Part shown: positions 34,873 through 43,380 of the stretch, piece by piece
Numbering within the stretch: the first letter of the stretch is position 1
Layout: every line of letters begins with the position of its first letter
Assembly: GCA_944390005.1 (NCBI GenBank)
Contig: CALXOJ010000004.1
Coordinates: 124,001-188,000, forward strand
Length of the DNA: 64,000 nucleotides
From: an uncultured Spirochaetota bacterium
Lineage (GTDB): Bacteria > Spirochaetota > Spirochaetia > JAFGXN01
Direction of reading: 5' to 3'
Program-made: the position numbers and the translations under genes
Notes under the pieces: model-generated
The model's input: only the letters and a program-made list of their open reading frames with translations
Databases searched by the model: none
Told to the model about the DNA's origin: nothing

Positions 34873-36030
34873 ATGAAAACAATCCGACAACCCGATCAGA
34901 CTGAAGAAAAACCGATCATCGCCCGAAAGGTCGAACACTTTCTCGAATCCGCGGCCTCTCTCTCTTATAAAAAAGTGATTGCCAAAAGCCGTTACGCGTC
35001 CGGCCGCCGGATTAACGGAGACGAATTGCTGCAAAAAGTCAGGGAAACATCGAAACTGTTTTTACTGCAAAAAGCAGCCGAAAGCCGCAATCCGTTTTCT
35101 GTTTGGCACGAAATCACTCTACTGACCGATCTGTACGGCTTCTCCTCTCTGTCGGAAACGGAGTGGGAAACGATTACGGCACAATTGTCCGCTTTTCCGG
35201 TAAACGAAGAAGCCCCGCCGATTCCCCGTTTCGACAATTTCCGCCCGAACCCGCAGCTTTACAGAAAACGCCCTCTTTTGGCCCTTCAGCTGCTGCGCCT
35301 TTGCGACCGGTGCGTTTCGGATGATTCCGCCCTTCTTTACCGGTGGAAAATCGAATACGCTTCTCAAATCATCGAAAATCTGCCGCCCGATTTTCAAACG
35401 GAAGAAACCCAAGCGGCAGCCCGAAACATTTCGACCTGCTTCCTCCGACTGGCGCCGGAACTGCTTCGAAAAAACATCGCCCTCCCGTTAACCGGCATCG
35501 GTATCATCGGCGGGAATACCATTCGGGAAGCGGCACGTCAACTGAAAAACGAACAAACCATCACCGATGCGTTTCTCTGGTTTTTGCTTCGCAGCGCCGA
35601 ATCGGCCGGTAAAGAGTCGCCTCTACACAAAGAGCTGTGGACGATTTTTGCCGAATCTCATTTGCGCTATTTGCAGGCCAAAGGGACTTTTTTTTACGGA
35701 ATGTATCGAAAGAGTTTTTTTACCCGCCCTTTTTTTCACCCGCTGTATTGGCTGAACGGCGGTTTCGATTTCGATCTTGTCCGGGAGCACATCTTCACGC
35801 TCATAGAAACACTCCGCTCCGACCCGCAATTAAAACCGATGCGGGAAAAAGATCTCAACGCCTTCTCCCGATATTTGTCGGATGATCCGGATGCCCCGCT
35901 TCGTTTTCGTAACGCCGTTGCGGCTCTTTCCAAAGCAAAATACGGCGAAAACGACGAGCGAACGCGAAAGGCTTACGACGCGTTGGAAATGTTTCGGGAA
36001 AATGGAGAAGAGAAGCTGGACAAACAGTGA
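34873..36030 (+). CDS. unknown 385-residue protein
   Basis: A soluble, mostly helical protein I do not recognise. It has no signal peptide or membrane segment. The first 80 residues are charged (ARKVEHFLESAASLSYKKV), the middle holds leucine-rich helices (RPLLALQLLRLCDRC) and the C-terminal third is aromatic (FFYGMYRKSFFTRPFFHPLYWLNGGF). AAGGAG lies only two bases before the ATG, closer than usual. It ends before the bidirectional terminator at 36077. Its base use resembles the core genes rather than the island to the right, so it may mark the island edge. Confidence 0.7.
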   Translation: MKTIRQPDQTEEKPIIARKVEHFLESAASLSYKKVIAKSRYASGRRINGDELLQKVRETSKLFLLQKAAESRNPFSVWHEITLLTDLYGFSSLSETEWETITAQLSAFPVNEEAPPIPRFDNFRPNPQLYRKRPLLALQLLRLCDRCVSDDSALLYRWKIEYASQIIENLPPDFQTEETQAAARNISTCFLRLAPELLRKNIALPLTGIGIIGGNTIREAARQLKNEQTITDAFLWFLLRSAESAGKESPLHKELWTIFAESHLRYLQAKGTFFYGMYRKSFFTRPFFHPLYWLNGGFDFDLVREHIFTLIETLRSDPQLKPMREKDLNAFSRYLSDDPDAPLRFRNAVAALSKAKYGENDERTRKAYDALEMFRENGEEKLDKQ

Positions 36031-36076
36031 AGATTGTTTGCGGAAGCGGATGATGGTCGGATGATTGATTATTTTA

Positions 36077-36108
36077 AAAGAGGGAGAAAAGAATTTCTCT
36101 CCCTCTTT
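36077..36108. terminator. bidirectional terminator between convergent genes
   Basis: An 11-bp stem (AAAGAGGGAGA, 36077-36087, with its complement at 36098-36108) has T-rich sequence on both outer sides. It separates the plus-strand 385-residue gene from the minus-strand HerA operon. Confidence 0.8.
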
Positions 36109-36136
36109 CATTTATGATTTTCAATCTTAAACTTTC

Positions 36137-36535
36137 TTAATCGTAATAACCTTTTCGAAACAGCAGTACCGACTCGATTTGATTATGATCCGGGGCATAA
36201 ACAGAAATCCCCGCATCCGAATCGATAAGCCCGTATTCATCTTCACGGCAATTGTGATCTTTTAAAAGTTTAACCGCTTCCGCATAAGAAATTTGCAGAA
36301 GATTTTTATCACGGTAAAGAACCGAATTTGCCGGAAAAACCTCCACAGCTTCTACCTTATCGGAACCATCATAAAAAACATGGTATCCGCCGAAATCATC
36401 TGTCGTATTTTGACTGAATTTTGTTTTTTTAAATTCACGGAACGAATCACCGCTTTCTTTACGAACAGTTCCTCTTTCCTCTCCGAACAGGATTGTTCCC
36501 ACCGAAATGCAAGGTTTAAAAATCATCTCAGACAC
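36137..36535 (-). CDS. unknown 132-residue protein, candidate immunity protein
   Basis: A 132-residue acidic protein that I do not recognise, rich in strands (GGYHVFYDGSDKVEAVEVFP, ESVLLFRKGYYD). It begins at GTG 36535 inside the end of the toxin-like gene, with AAGGAGG upstream, so the two are coupled. Small acidic proteins encoded directly after polymorphic-toxin nucleases usually block them; that role is inferred from position only. It ends the four-gene operon. Confidence 0.65.
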   Translation of the reverse strand: MSEMIFKPCISVGTILFGEERGTVRKESGDSFREFKKTKFSQNTTDDFGGYHVFYDGSDKVEAVEVFPANSVLYRDKNLLQISYAEAVKLLKDHNCREDEYGLIDSDAGISVYAPDHNQIESVLLFRKGYYD

Positions 36536-37064
36536 CTTTCTCCTCCTTTATGCTTTTGTAATACTCTTCCGCCTGTTTGATAGCTTCATCGTACTTATCT
36601 CCGAATTTATCGCGAATGTCTTCGATATCCATTTGCATGGCTTCTTCGAATTTGCCTTCCTGTATCAATTCTTTCTGTTTTTCCCGGTATTCGCGGGCTT
36701 CCCTCGAGTTACCGCAACTGGCAGTTTCCCGATGATCTTCTCTTTCCATAACAATTGCCGGTCCGTCATTGCGCTCCAAAGGACTGGCTTCCGCCGAAGG
36801 CATATGATGCACTTCTTCCGGCGGATCACTGTTCCATCCGTGTCCTTCTTCTTTTAATTCACCGTAACTGCCGCCTTTTTTCTTTTCGGAAACTTCGGCT
36901 TTGCTGTCCGGATCAAAATCGTTTGATTTCATTTCCGACTTCGAAGAAATCTCCGCACGTTTATCGGGATCAATTTCATATCTCTCTTTTAAATCCTGCT
37001 TTCCGACTTCTTTTCCTGCATGTTCGACGGCTTTTTCACCGAGTGTACCGAGTGATTCTATCAT
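36528..37064 (-). CDS. small protein resembling a polymorphic-toxin nuclease domain
   Basis: A 178-residue protein. Residues 1-75 are charged and look disordered; the rest (about 78-170) resembles nuclease modules seen at the C-terminus of bacterial polymorphic toxins: EVHHMPS near residue 84, then GPAIVMEREDHRETASCG, a REYREKQKELIQEGKFEEA helix and DKFGDKYDEAI. The paired His in EVHH and the later Asp-His are the likely metal or catalytic residues of an HNH/EndoVII-like fold. There is no signal peptide or trafficking domain. Its ATG overlaps the HerA stop (ATGA). The match is from memory of the family and should be tested by profile search. Confidence 0.6.
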   Translation of the reverse strand: MIESLGTLGEKAVEHAGKEVGKQDLKERYEIDPDKRAEISSKSEMKSNDFDPDSKAEVSEKKKGGSYGELKEEGHGWNSDPPEEVHHMPSAEASPLERNDGPAIVMEREDHRETASCGNSREAREYREKQKELIQEGKFEEAMQMDIEDIRDKFGDKYDEAIKQAEEYYKSIKEEKGV

Positions 37065-40000
37065 AATACTCCCTCATTCCTCCATTTATTGTAAGATTGA
37101 TTGTCGGAAAGTTCGTTATATAAATACTGTGTGATAACACATTGCCGAATATTCCGTATCTGTTCAACAGAAATCCGAGGATTTAATTCACGAATGGCAT
37201 TATCGACAGCCAATGTCCATGCTCTCGGTTCCGGTGTTACAGAAAAGGCATTTGTCAGTACTTCTTTCAAACCGGGTAATAATTCGCAGACAAGAGGCGC
37301 CAGTTTTGTAAAACGTGGTTCATCGGAAGAGTCCATCGTCTTAATAACGGCAACCTTTGAAGAACCGGGTAACGGCAATTCATCCAAAAGCAAATGTATT
37401 CTCTCCGTATCGGTTTCTTCTTTTTGAAACAATGACTGAACCACTTCCAATCTTTTTTGCGTTAAATCGACATTTTCCGTCACGATTTCCGGTTCGAAAA
37501 CAAAAGATTTCTCCTTTTTTTGCTGAAAATGGTCGACTTTACACAAAACCGGTTCGATCCATTCGTTCTGGTAAACGGCCGCAACGCCGCAAGGCAGTTT
37601 AGCCAATTCGATAATCTGGTCGTCGTTCAAATTGGCTGCCTTTCCGACCAGCTCCCGATCCGCTTTATCCGGAAGCCTCATCAGAATCTTTGTGTTGGTA
37701 TTGCGAATGACCGCCTTATCCAAAAGCCCCGGAGCCTGGTCGACAATGATGAAGCCCTCGCCGTATGTGCGCATTTCGGCTATCGCATTGGTGATCATCT
37801 CGACCGATTTTGCCTGAAGAGCCGACTCCGTACCGTTAACAGGCTGTTTTAAAAGATTATGCGCTTCTTCGATCACCGTAACGTGATTCAAATCTTCGTT
37901 CATACCGCCGCAGGACATTCGGTACTCCTGAAGTTTTAGCAGAAGAATCCCCATTAAAAGAGCTTTTGTTTCGCCGGAACCGACACGGCTCAAATCGGCA
38001 ATCACATTTTTATCAAATAAATCGTGTGCCGGAATTTCATCCGATCCGAAAATCAGGCCGTTGATACCGTTTGTCAGTGACTGCAGACGGGTCATCAGAG
38101 ACCCTTTGTAAGCTCCTTTGTTTTCGGAATCGTATTCGGACGAATCGATAACGGTGCGGATATTGCGAACGACATCGGCAAATCCGGGGTAATAGGAATC
38201 GCCGTACGGGTTGACGGATGTCATCAAATCCCAGCCGGTATCCTCGTACGACCTGACAATCGCATCCTTTAAGACCGCCGGCATCGCCGCATACAGCGGC
38301 CAGCAGACATTAAATATTTCAATTAAACGGTCGATATGTTCCAGAACGTGAATTCCCTTCGGAAAAGAAAAGGGATTAATCCGCAATAATTTCGAAAGCT
38401 GCGGGTTGGTTCCGTATACCGACACATCTTTCCGGTTCCCGAAAACGTGTTTATATTCCCCTTTCGCCGGTTCGATGACCAGAAACGGAATTTCGTACAC
38501 TTTTAAAAGACTTCCCAAAATGGTGTATACGGTATTCGATTTTCCGCTGCCGGTCGACCCGGTAATAAAGGTATGGGAACAGAAGCGTTTCAAACTCAAA
38601 CCGACGTCGGCGCTTGCGTCTTCTTTATGCATGTGATAAACATGTCCCAATTCGATGCGCTCTTCCGATTGCGACCCACCGCCTCCGCCGTTAAACTCGG
38701 ATACGTTTCTGCCGAACCGGGCACATTCGATGACCGGCACTCCCGAAACGGAACGGTTCGGTAATCCGGCATGAATAGCCAGTTCCGCACTGCTGACCAG
38801 CGTTCCCGGCGTAACCGATGAAATCGTCGGTGTCGACAAAACGGGATGTTTCATAGCCTTTAAGTAGGGCAATATTTCCCGGGATTTTTGATCATCCCAC
38901 ACCGTAATGCCTCCTGTCTCGAGCGAAGAGTTTTTTCCCCGAATCAACGCCTGATAAGTATCGGCCGCCAGCTGCGAAACAATCGGCGTATCGGAAAGAC
39001 AGTAAACCGCACAGTTCCACATTCCCAAATCGGCACACTCATCATACCGTTTCAGCTGCTCATCGATTTTCGTCATAATCTGCGTTACGGTATGATTTTC
39101 TTCCATGTACTGAAACGAAGTACTGGTGCCGGCCGCTTTTGCCACCCCCTCCGAAAAACTGGACGATGTCGTATCGGTTGTTCCGTGAGTTTTGGTTGTC
39201 GTTGTTGTCGTCGATTCAAATTCACCCGATGAAGAGGAATGAGATGACGAAACACCTGCGTTCATCCCCATGCTTTTTCCATTGCCTGTTGTTATGCCGC
39301 CTGTTATGCCCGCAGCCTTCCCTTTTGTTTTACTTGTCGAATGGGAAGTGCCCACCGTATGGCTGACGGAAACCGCCAGACTTTCGCTGACAGCATGAGA
39401 AAATCCTTTTGTATAATTCTTGGATGCCGTTACCGTTTCGTTTGTTCCCAATGAGACGGTGACACCGCTTAACGGGGAAAAACGGCTGTACAAATTTTCG
39501 AGACTGCGGCGGCTTTGTATCAAATCTTCATTGGAAATCGGGTCGGCAATCAGCAGTAGCGCATAATCGGGATTATTCTGCGTAATCCGAATCCGACTCA
39601 TCGAATCGATTAACTTTTCCAATCCCTGAACAAATCCCTCCTGGCTGCCCTCTTCGCTCCGGTCGCCGGCAATACCGGTAACGGTCGAAATATGAGGCAT
39701 CGAATCGATAACAGCGGCTATACTTCTTTCTATGGCATCATTATTTAACCTGTCAATTTCGATTCCCGGGAAATTCCCGTGAAGCGTTCCTTCGAGAATC
39801 TGCTGGGAAACACTGGCTTTTTGCGGGTTCACATGCCGTACACCGAAATAGATCGAAACTTTTCCCGTCCTACACCCGTGCAGGAAAAAGAGCAACGTCC
39901 CGCCGGTTTCCCAGACGGAACGAAACACCGAAACCAGTTTCTTTCGCGAATCTTCCTGCCGGTCAACAACCACCTGACTGATATTGATAAAGCGGATTTC

Positions 40001-40153
40001 CGTTTCCTCATTGTCCGCCGACAACATCAGATCGGCATTTCTCAATTCCGGTAAATACGATTTACTTAAAATGGTGTCGGTAATTTCAAAAGCCGGCAGT
40101 AAGTCCTGCACCGCCGGCACCGGTATTGTTTCCGTTGGCTTTTCTTTTCCCAT
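37061..40153 (-). CDS. HerA/DUF87-type hexameric ATPase with Ser/Thr/Gly-rich insert
   Basis: A 1030-residue ATPase of the HerA/FtsK/VirB4 superfamily. Walker A is TGSTGSGKSNT near residue 530 and the Walker B-type segment is VTVIEEAHNLL near residue 757, followed by an Arg-finger-bearing helicase core (IIVDQAPGLLDKAVIRNTNTKIL). Residues about 245-335 form a striking low-complexity insert (VSHTVGTSHSTSKTKGKAAG, later TTTTTTKTHGTTDTTSSS). HerA-type proteins form hexamers that pump DNA or protein or assemble with nucleases in anti-phage complexes. Here a nuclease-like gene follows by ATGA overlap and a coiled-coil protein gene precedes. No membrane helix is obvious. Confidence 0.85.
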   Translation of the reverse strand: MGKEKPTETIPVPAVQDLLPAFEITDTILSKSYLPELRNADLMLSADNEETEIRFINISQVVVDRQEDSRKKLVSVFRSVWETGGTLLFFLHGCRTGKVSIYFGVRHVNPQKASVSQQILEGTLHGNFPGIEIDRLNNDAIERSIAAVIDSMPHISTVTGIAGDRSEEGSQEGFVQGLEKLIDSMSRIRITQNNPDYALLLIADPISNEDLIQSRRSLENLYSRFSPLSGVTVSLGTNETVTASKNYTKGFSHAVSESLAVSVSHTVGTSHSTSKTKGKAAGITGGITTGNGKSMGMNAGVSSSHSSSSGEFESTTTTTTKTHGTTDTTSSSFSEGVAKAAGTSTSFQYMEENHTVTQIMTKIDEQLKRYDECADLGMWNCAVYCLSDTPIVSQLAADTYQALIRGKNSSLETGGITVWDDQKSREILPYLKAMKHPVLSTPTISSVTPGTLVSSAELAIHAGLPNRSVSGVPVIECARFGRNVSEFNGGGGGSQSEERIELGHVYHMHKEDASADVGLSLKRFCSHTFITGSTGSGKSNTVYTILGSLLKVYEIPFLVIEPAKGEYKHVFGNRKDVSVYGTNPQLSKLLRINPFSFPKGIHVLEHIDRLIEIFNVCWPLYAAMPAVLKDAIVRSYEDTGWDLMTSVNPYGDSYYPGFADVVRNIRTVIDSSEYDSENKGAYKGSLMTRLQSLTNGINGLIFGSDEIPAHDLFDKNVIADLSRVGSGETKALLMGILLLKLQEYRMSCGGMNEDLNHVTVIEEAHNLLKQPVNGTESALQAKSVEMITNAIAEMRTYGEGFIIVDQAPGLLDKAVIRNTNTKILMRLPDKADRELVGKAANLNDDQIIELAKLPCGVAAVYQNEWIEPVLCKVDHFQQKKEKSFVFEPEIVTENVDLTQKRLEVVQSLFQKEETDTERIHLLLDELPLPGSSKVAVIKTMDSSDEPRFTKLAPLVCELLPGLKEVLTNAFSVTPEPRAWTLAVDNAIRELNPRISVEQIRNIRQCVITQYLYNELSDNQSYNKWRNEGVL

Positions 40154-40159
40154 AATCTG

Positions 40160-41998
40160 TTACTCCAAAAAAACAAAATAAGACTTAATTTTCAACAAAA
40201 CAGAATCCCAAAGCTTTCCGACTCCTTCACTGTCATTAATCTGCATTCTTAAAAGCTGTATTTTTTCTAAAATCGAATTTTCCTGTGCAATCAACTTTTG
40301 TTCCTGTTGGAAAAACTGTTCTTTAAGTTCGGACGTAATTCTCAGAAAGCCGACTTTTTCCAAAGTATAAGCTTCCAAATCGTCCAAAAATGAGAGAACA
40401 TCTGCCATCAAACGGGGATAGACTTCTTTTAAAACAGACTTGACCGGATTCCAATTAATGATATATCGTTTTCCGATGCTATTCCAATTCTCCTCCCACT
40501 GAGAATGGACTTTGGCACAATCTATATTTCTCAACAAATGACTTTCATATCGCAAAAACAGGTTGAATTTTTCTTTTGTCATCCATTGGTCATAAAAATC
40601 GGAAATAAATTGTTCTGTTAAGGAAACTTTCCGAATTTTTTCCCAGCTGATTTTATTCCGATTCGTACTTAAAAAGGATAAGAAAGAATGGGAATATTCA
40701 TTTTTTATTTTTTTATATTGAGGAGGGTTCAATGAATCCGCAAAATTTTGAAGTGCCGAATAGTCCCGCAATCGAAAAAATTTCCTAAGCTTTTCAACGA
40801 AAATACGATTGCGTGATTCATCAGAATGCCAACCTGAATAATAAAAAATAGAATTGGGTTCACAATCCCAATCTCTTGAAAGAGTTCTTTCGTGGTATTG
40901 AATACAATAAGCCGAATTAGATTCTGAATTGTAGCGATCCAAATATTTACATAGCTGTTCTTCAAATCTTTTTCGATCCAGAATTTTCGGTATTTCCCGA
41001 TACTGTTCTTTTTCTTTCCGTAAAGCCTCACGCTGCGCTTTCAAATCCCGCAGATCCTTTTCCGCTGCCTCGATTTCCTCTTTCAGTTTTTCCACCTCGG
41101 AGGCATTTTTCCGAATCGGTTTCGAAAGGGAGTCATTAATTTGAGTAAAATATCCAAGCAGACATCCGCCGAAAACATAATCCCCGAAAAAGGTTTCCGT
41201 TGTTTTTTTGACTTCTTCGGAGACCGATTTCCGGTTAAACGCAAGCAGCGGTATTGTGTTCTCTTTCAACACCGAATCGATCCGGTCACAAAGATCTTCG
41301 TATTCTTCGCTTTCAAAATCGTATTCACACAGGAAAAAAGTATCGGGCAACGTTCGCCTGCTTCGGGATTCCAAAAGGGAACGGATTTTTTCCAAATACT
41401 GTTTACTCTTTTTAAAAGCCGTTCCGTCCAAGTCGCAAAGATGAATATAATAAAGGGCGTGTTCCGGTTCGGGAAGACTGTCTGCCGTTGCGGCATCGAC
41501 AACCGTCACTTTTCTTTCGGCATAATATTTGTTTTTTTCGGGATCATATAACAAAGTTCTAAGCTGGTCCGAACTCCATCCCGCATCCGGTGTCAGAAAG
41601 ACAATTTCGGTCATTCCGCCGGTAATTTGCCGATATTCTTCATGCAGAAAATCGTATTCGGATGCGTCATACTCACGAATTGCTTCACCGAGTTCCCGGT
41701 AAAGTCTTTCCGGTTCGTAAACCGTTTTTTCCGTCAGTGTTATTTGCAGCTTTTTTTCCGTTTCGGCTCCGTTTTTCAGGTAAGAAAGAAAGCGAAAATC
41801 TTTGGCCATTCCCGTAAACGAAACGGAGAGAACATCATCATTATATTTTTTGGCCAGAACCTCGAAACAGTTTCCTTTCCATTCCTCGAGCGGGATATCA
41901 CGGCTTCCGCAGCATTCCGAAAGCCGCTCTTCCGCCCCGTTAACCGCAATCTGCCGTCGGTTCGTCAGCGGATTTATCGAAAAATCAACATTCAGCAT
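40160..41998 (-). CDS. unknown 612-residue protein with central coiled coil
   Basis: First gene of the HerA operon. The N-terminal 280 residues are a mixed fold with no motif I know (including EIVFLTPDAGWSSDQLRTLL); around residues 295-335 a strong coiled coil occurs (EVEKLKEEIEAAEKDLRDLK and onward), followed by a helical C-terminus with another coiled coil near residues 555-590. It may be the adaptor or sensor of the HerA complex; this is inference from position. ATG 41998 follows AAGGAG by six bases. The gene is separated from the HerA ORF by only six bases. Confidence 0.7.
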   Translation of the reverse strand: MLNVDFSINPLTNRRQIAVNGAEERLSECCGSRDIPLEEWKGNCFEVLAKKYNDDVLSVSFTGMAKDFRFLSYLKNGAETEKKLQITLTEKTVYEPERLYRELGEAIREYDASEYDFLHEEYRQITGGMTEIVFLTPDAGWSSDQLRTLLYDPEKNKYYAERKVTVVDAATADSLPEPEHALYYIHLCDLDGTAFKKSKQYLEKIRSLLESRSRRTLPDTFFLCEYDFESEEYEDLCDRIDSVLKENTIPLLAFNRKSVSEEVKKTTETFFGDYVFGGCLLGYFTQINDSLSKPIRKNASEVEKLKEEIEAAEKDLRDLKAQREALRKEKEQYREIPKILDRKRFEEQLCKYLDRYNSESNSAYCIQYHERTLSRDWDCEPNSIFYYSGWHSDESRNRIFVEKLRKFFRLRDYSALQNFADSLNPPQYKKIKNEYSHSFLSFLSTNRNKISWEKIRKVSLTEQFISDFYDQWMTKEKFNLFLRYESHLLRNIDCAKVHSQWEENWNSIGKRYIINWNPVKSVLKEVYPRLMADVLSFLDDLEAYTLEKVGFLRITSELKEQFFQQEQKLIAQENSILEKIQLLRMQINDSEGVGKLWDSVLLKIKSYFVFLE

Positions 41999-42024
41999 GG
42001 ACGACTCCTTTTTGTATACATTCG

Positions 42025-42053
42025 ATTATACAACAGGTTTTCTTCCTTGACAA
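42025..42053 (-). promoter_or_regulatory. promoter of the HerA operon
   Basis: On the minus strand TTGTCA (42048-42053), exactly 17 bp and TATAAT (42025-42030), one of the strongest-looking promoters in the window, 27 bp upstream of the coiled-coil gene's ATG. Confidence 0.8.
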
Positions 42054-42075
42054 CTCATTTTCCGTGTCGTAAACT
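42047..42075 (+). promoter_or_regulatory. promoter of the beta-lactamase pseudogene
   Basis: TTGACA (42047-42052), 17 bp, TAAACT (42070-42075); GGAGG then lies five bases before ATG 42097. Its -35 hexamer occupies the same bases as the -35 of the divergent HerA promoter. Confidence 0.6.
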
Positions 42076-42096
42076 GGGAAGAGGACGGAGGCGTTT

Positions 42097-43206
42097 ATGA
42101 AGCGGGAAACCGGTTGAGAAGTAATCGGAACGGCGTTGGCGGTGGCTGTGTCGGTGCTGATGGTGGCGTTGCTGTCGGGGTGCCGGGCAGACGGGACGGA
42201 AAATCTGCGGCGGGAGCTGGAAAAGGCGGTTGAGGGGGTCGATGCGCGGATCGGCATCGCGGTGCTTTCCCCTTTCGGCGAATCGGCGGCGGTCAACGGC
42301 GGTGAAGATTTTCCGATGATGAGCGTCTTCAAACTCCATCAGGCGCTGGCCGTTTGCGACCGGCTGCACGGCAGCGGCCGAAGCCTCAACGAAACGGTCG
42401 CTGTCAAAGCCGAAGACATGGCGCTCGAAACGTACAGCCCCCTTAAAGACCGCTACCCGAACGGCGGAATCACCCTTTCGGTGGCCGAACTGACGGAATA
42501 TACACTGAAAAAAAGCGACAACATCGCCTGCGACATTCTCTTCGACCGCATTGTTTCGCCCGAAGAAACCGATGCGTTTATCCGCGAAAAAGCCGGAATC
42601 GACGGGGTGAAAATCCGCTACAACGAAGCCGAAATGCAGGCCGACCCGATGCGCGCTTACGAAAACAGCACGACACCGACGGCGGCTGTGCGCCTTTTGG
42701 AACGGCTGTGGAAGAATGAAATTCTTCCGGAAGAACAGACCGCCTTTATCAAAAAACTGATGATCGAATGCGAAACGGGTGCCCGCCTCTACGGCGGTGA
42801 TTACGACTACTTTCTGTGGAAAAAGGCGCAAACAGCCGCCGACACCCCGGCACCGGCCGTGCGCAACGGCAGCCCCGCCCCCTCCGGCCGCAGCAGCGCA
42901 CCGCAGCCGGCCGCCCCCGAAAGCCGCGGCGCAGCCGCCGGCGACGACCACCGCCGCCAAAAAGAACAGCGCAACCTCATCAACCGCCTGCAAAAGGAGT
43001 CGGAAACACTGTTGGCGCAAATCGATGATACCGAAGCGGAACTGAAGCGGCTGCACGCCGAATGGGCGCGCGAAGAGTGTTACAGCGATCCGCAAAAGTC
43101 GGCCGCCGTTGCCGAAGCGGTCCGCGCCGCCGAGGCCGAACAGGAGCGGCTCACCGCGCGCTGGGAGGCTGTCGAAGAGGAACTGGCCGCCGCCCGCAAA
43201 GGGTGA
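42097..43206 (+). pseudogene. CfxA-like class A beta-lactamase fused to the tail of an ABC-F protein
   Basis: The native start appears to be ATG 42097 (GGAGG upstream), but an in-frame TGA at 42115-42117 interrupts codon 7; the frame is then open from TTG 42136 for 356 residues. The first part has a lipoprotein signal (VALLSGC), the serine motif SVFK with LHQALAVCD as in CfxA-type enzymes, and SDN. Just where the KTG motif should follow, the sequence changes after CETGARLYGG to DYDYFLWKKA, a Pro/Ala-rich linker and a long coiled coil (QRNLINRLQKESETLLAQID) typical of ABC-F ATPase C-termini. So this is a deletion fusion lacking the KTG strand. The locus is GC-rich compared with its surroundings, in keeping with transfer. 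Confidence 0.8.
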
Positions 43207-43253
43207 CAGCCCCCGCACCCCGAACAGAAAGCAGCGCACCGCGGTTTGTCTCG

Positions 43254-43380
43254 AAAAAAACGTCCTACGTTTTTAAAAAAATCTCCTACGTTTTTAAAAA
43301 AACGTCCTATGTTTTTTAAAAAATGTCCTATGTTTTTTAAAAAATGTCCTGTGTTTTTGGGGAAATGTCCGACGTTTTCG
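43254..43380. repeat. 21-bp minisatellite, six copies
   Basis: Six tandem units with an exact 21-bp period, anchored on (C/T)GTCC-type cores at 43261, 43282, 43303, 43324, 43345 and 43366. Each unit is about AAAAAA-YGTCC-TAYG-TTTTTT. On the minus strand one frame would read a heptapeptide repeat (NIGHFLK and variants); the KAP gene uses another frame and ends inside the array. Units differ by one to four bases. The period is a codon multiple, so copy-number change would not shift frame. Confidence 0.9.

Noticed and set aside
42055-43239. 394-residue minus-strand frame opposite the beta-lactamase remnant, Phe/Arg/Gly-rich
   Set aside because: It is the mirror of a GC-rich coding frame on the plus strand; no ribosome-binding site and low-complexity translation without domain resemblance.
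43254-43380. CRISPR-like array
   Set aside because: The units are contiguous 21-bp tandem repeats with no spacers, and no cas gene is in the window.
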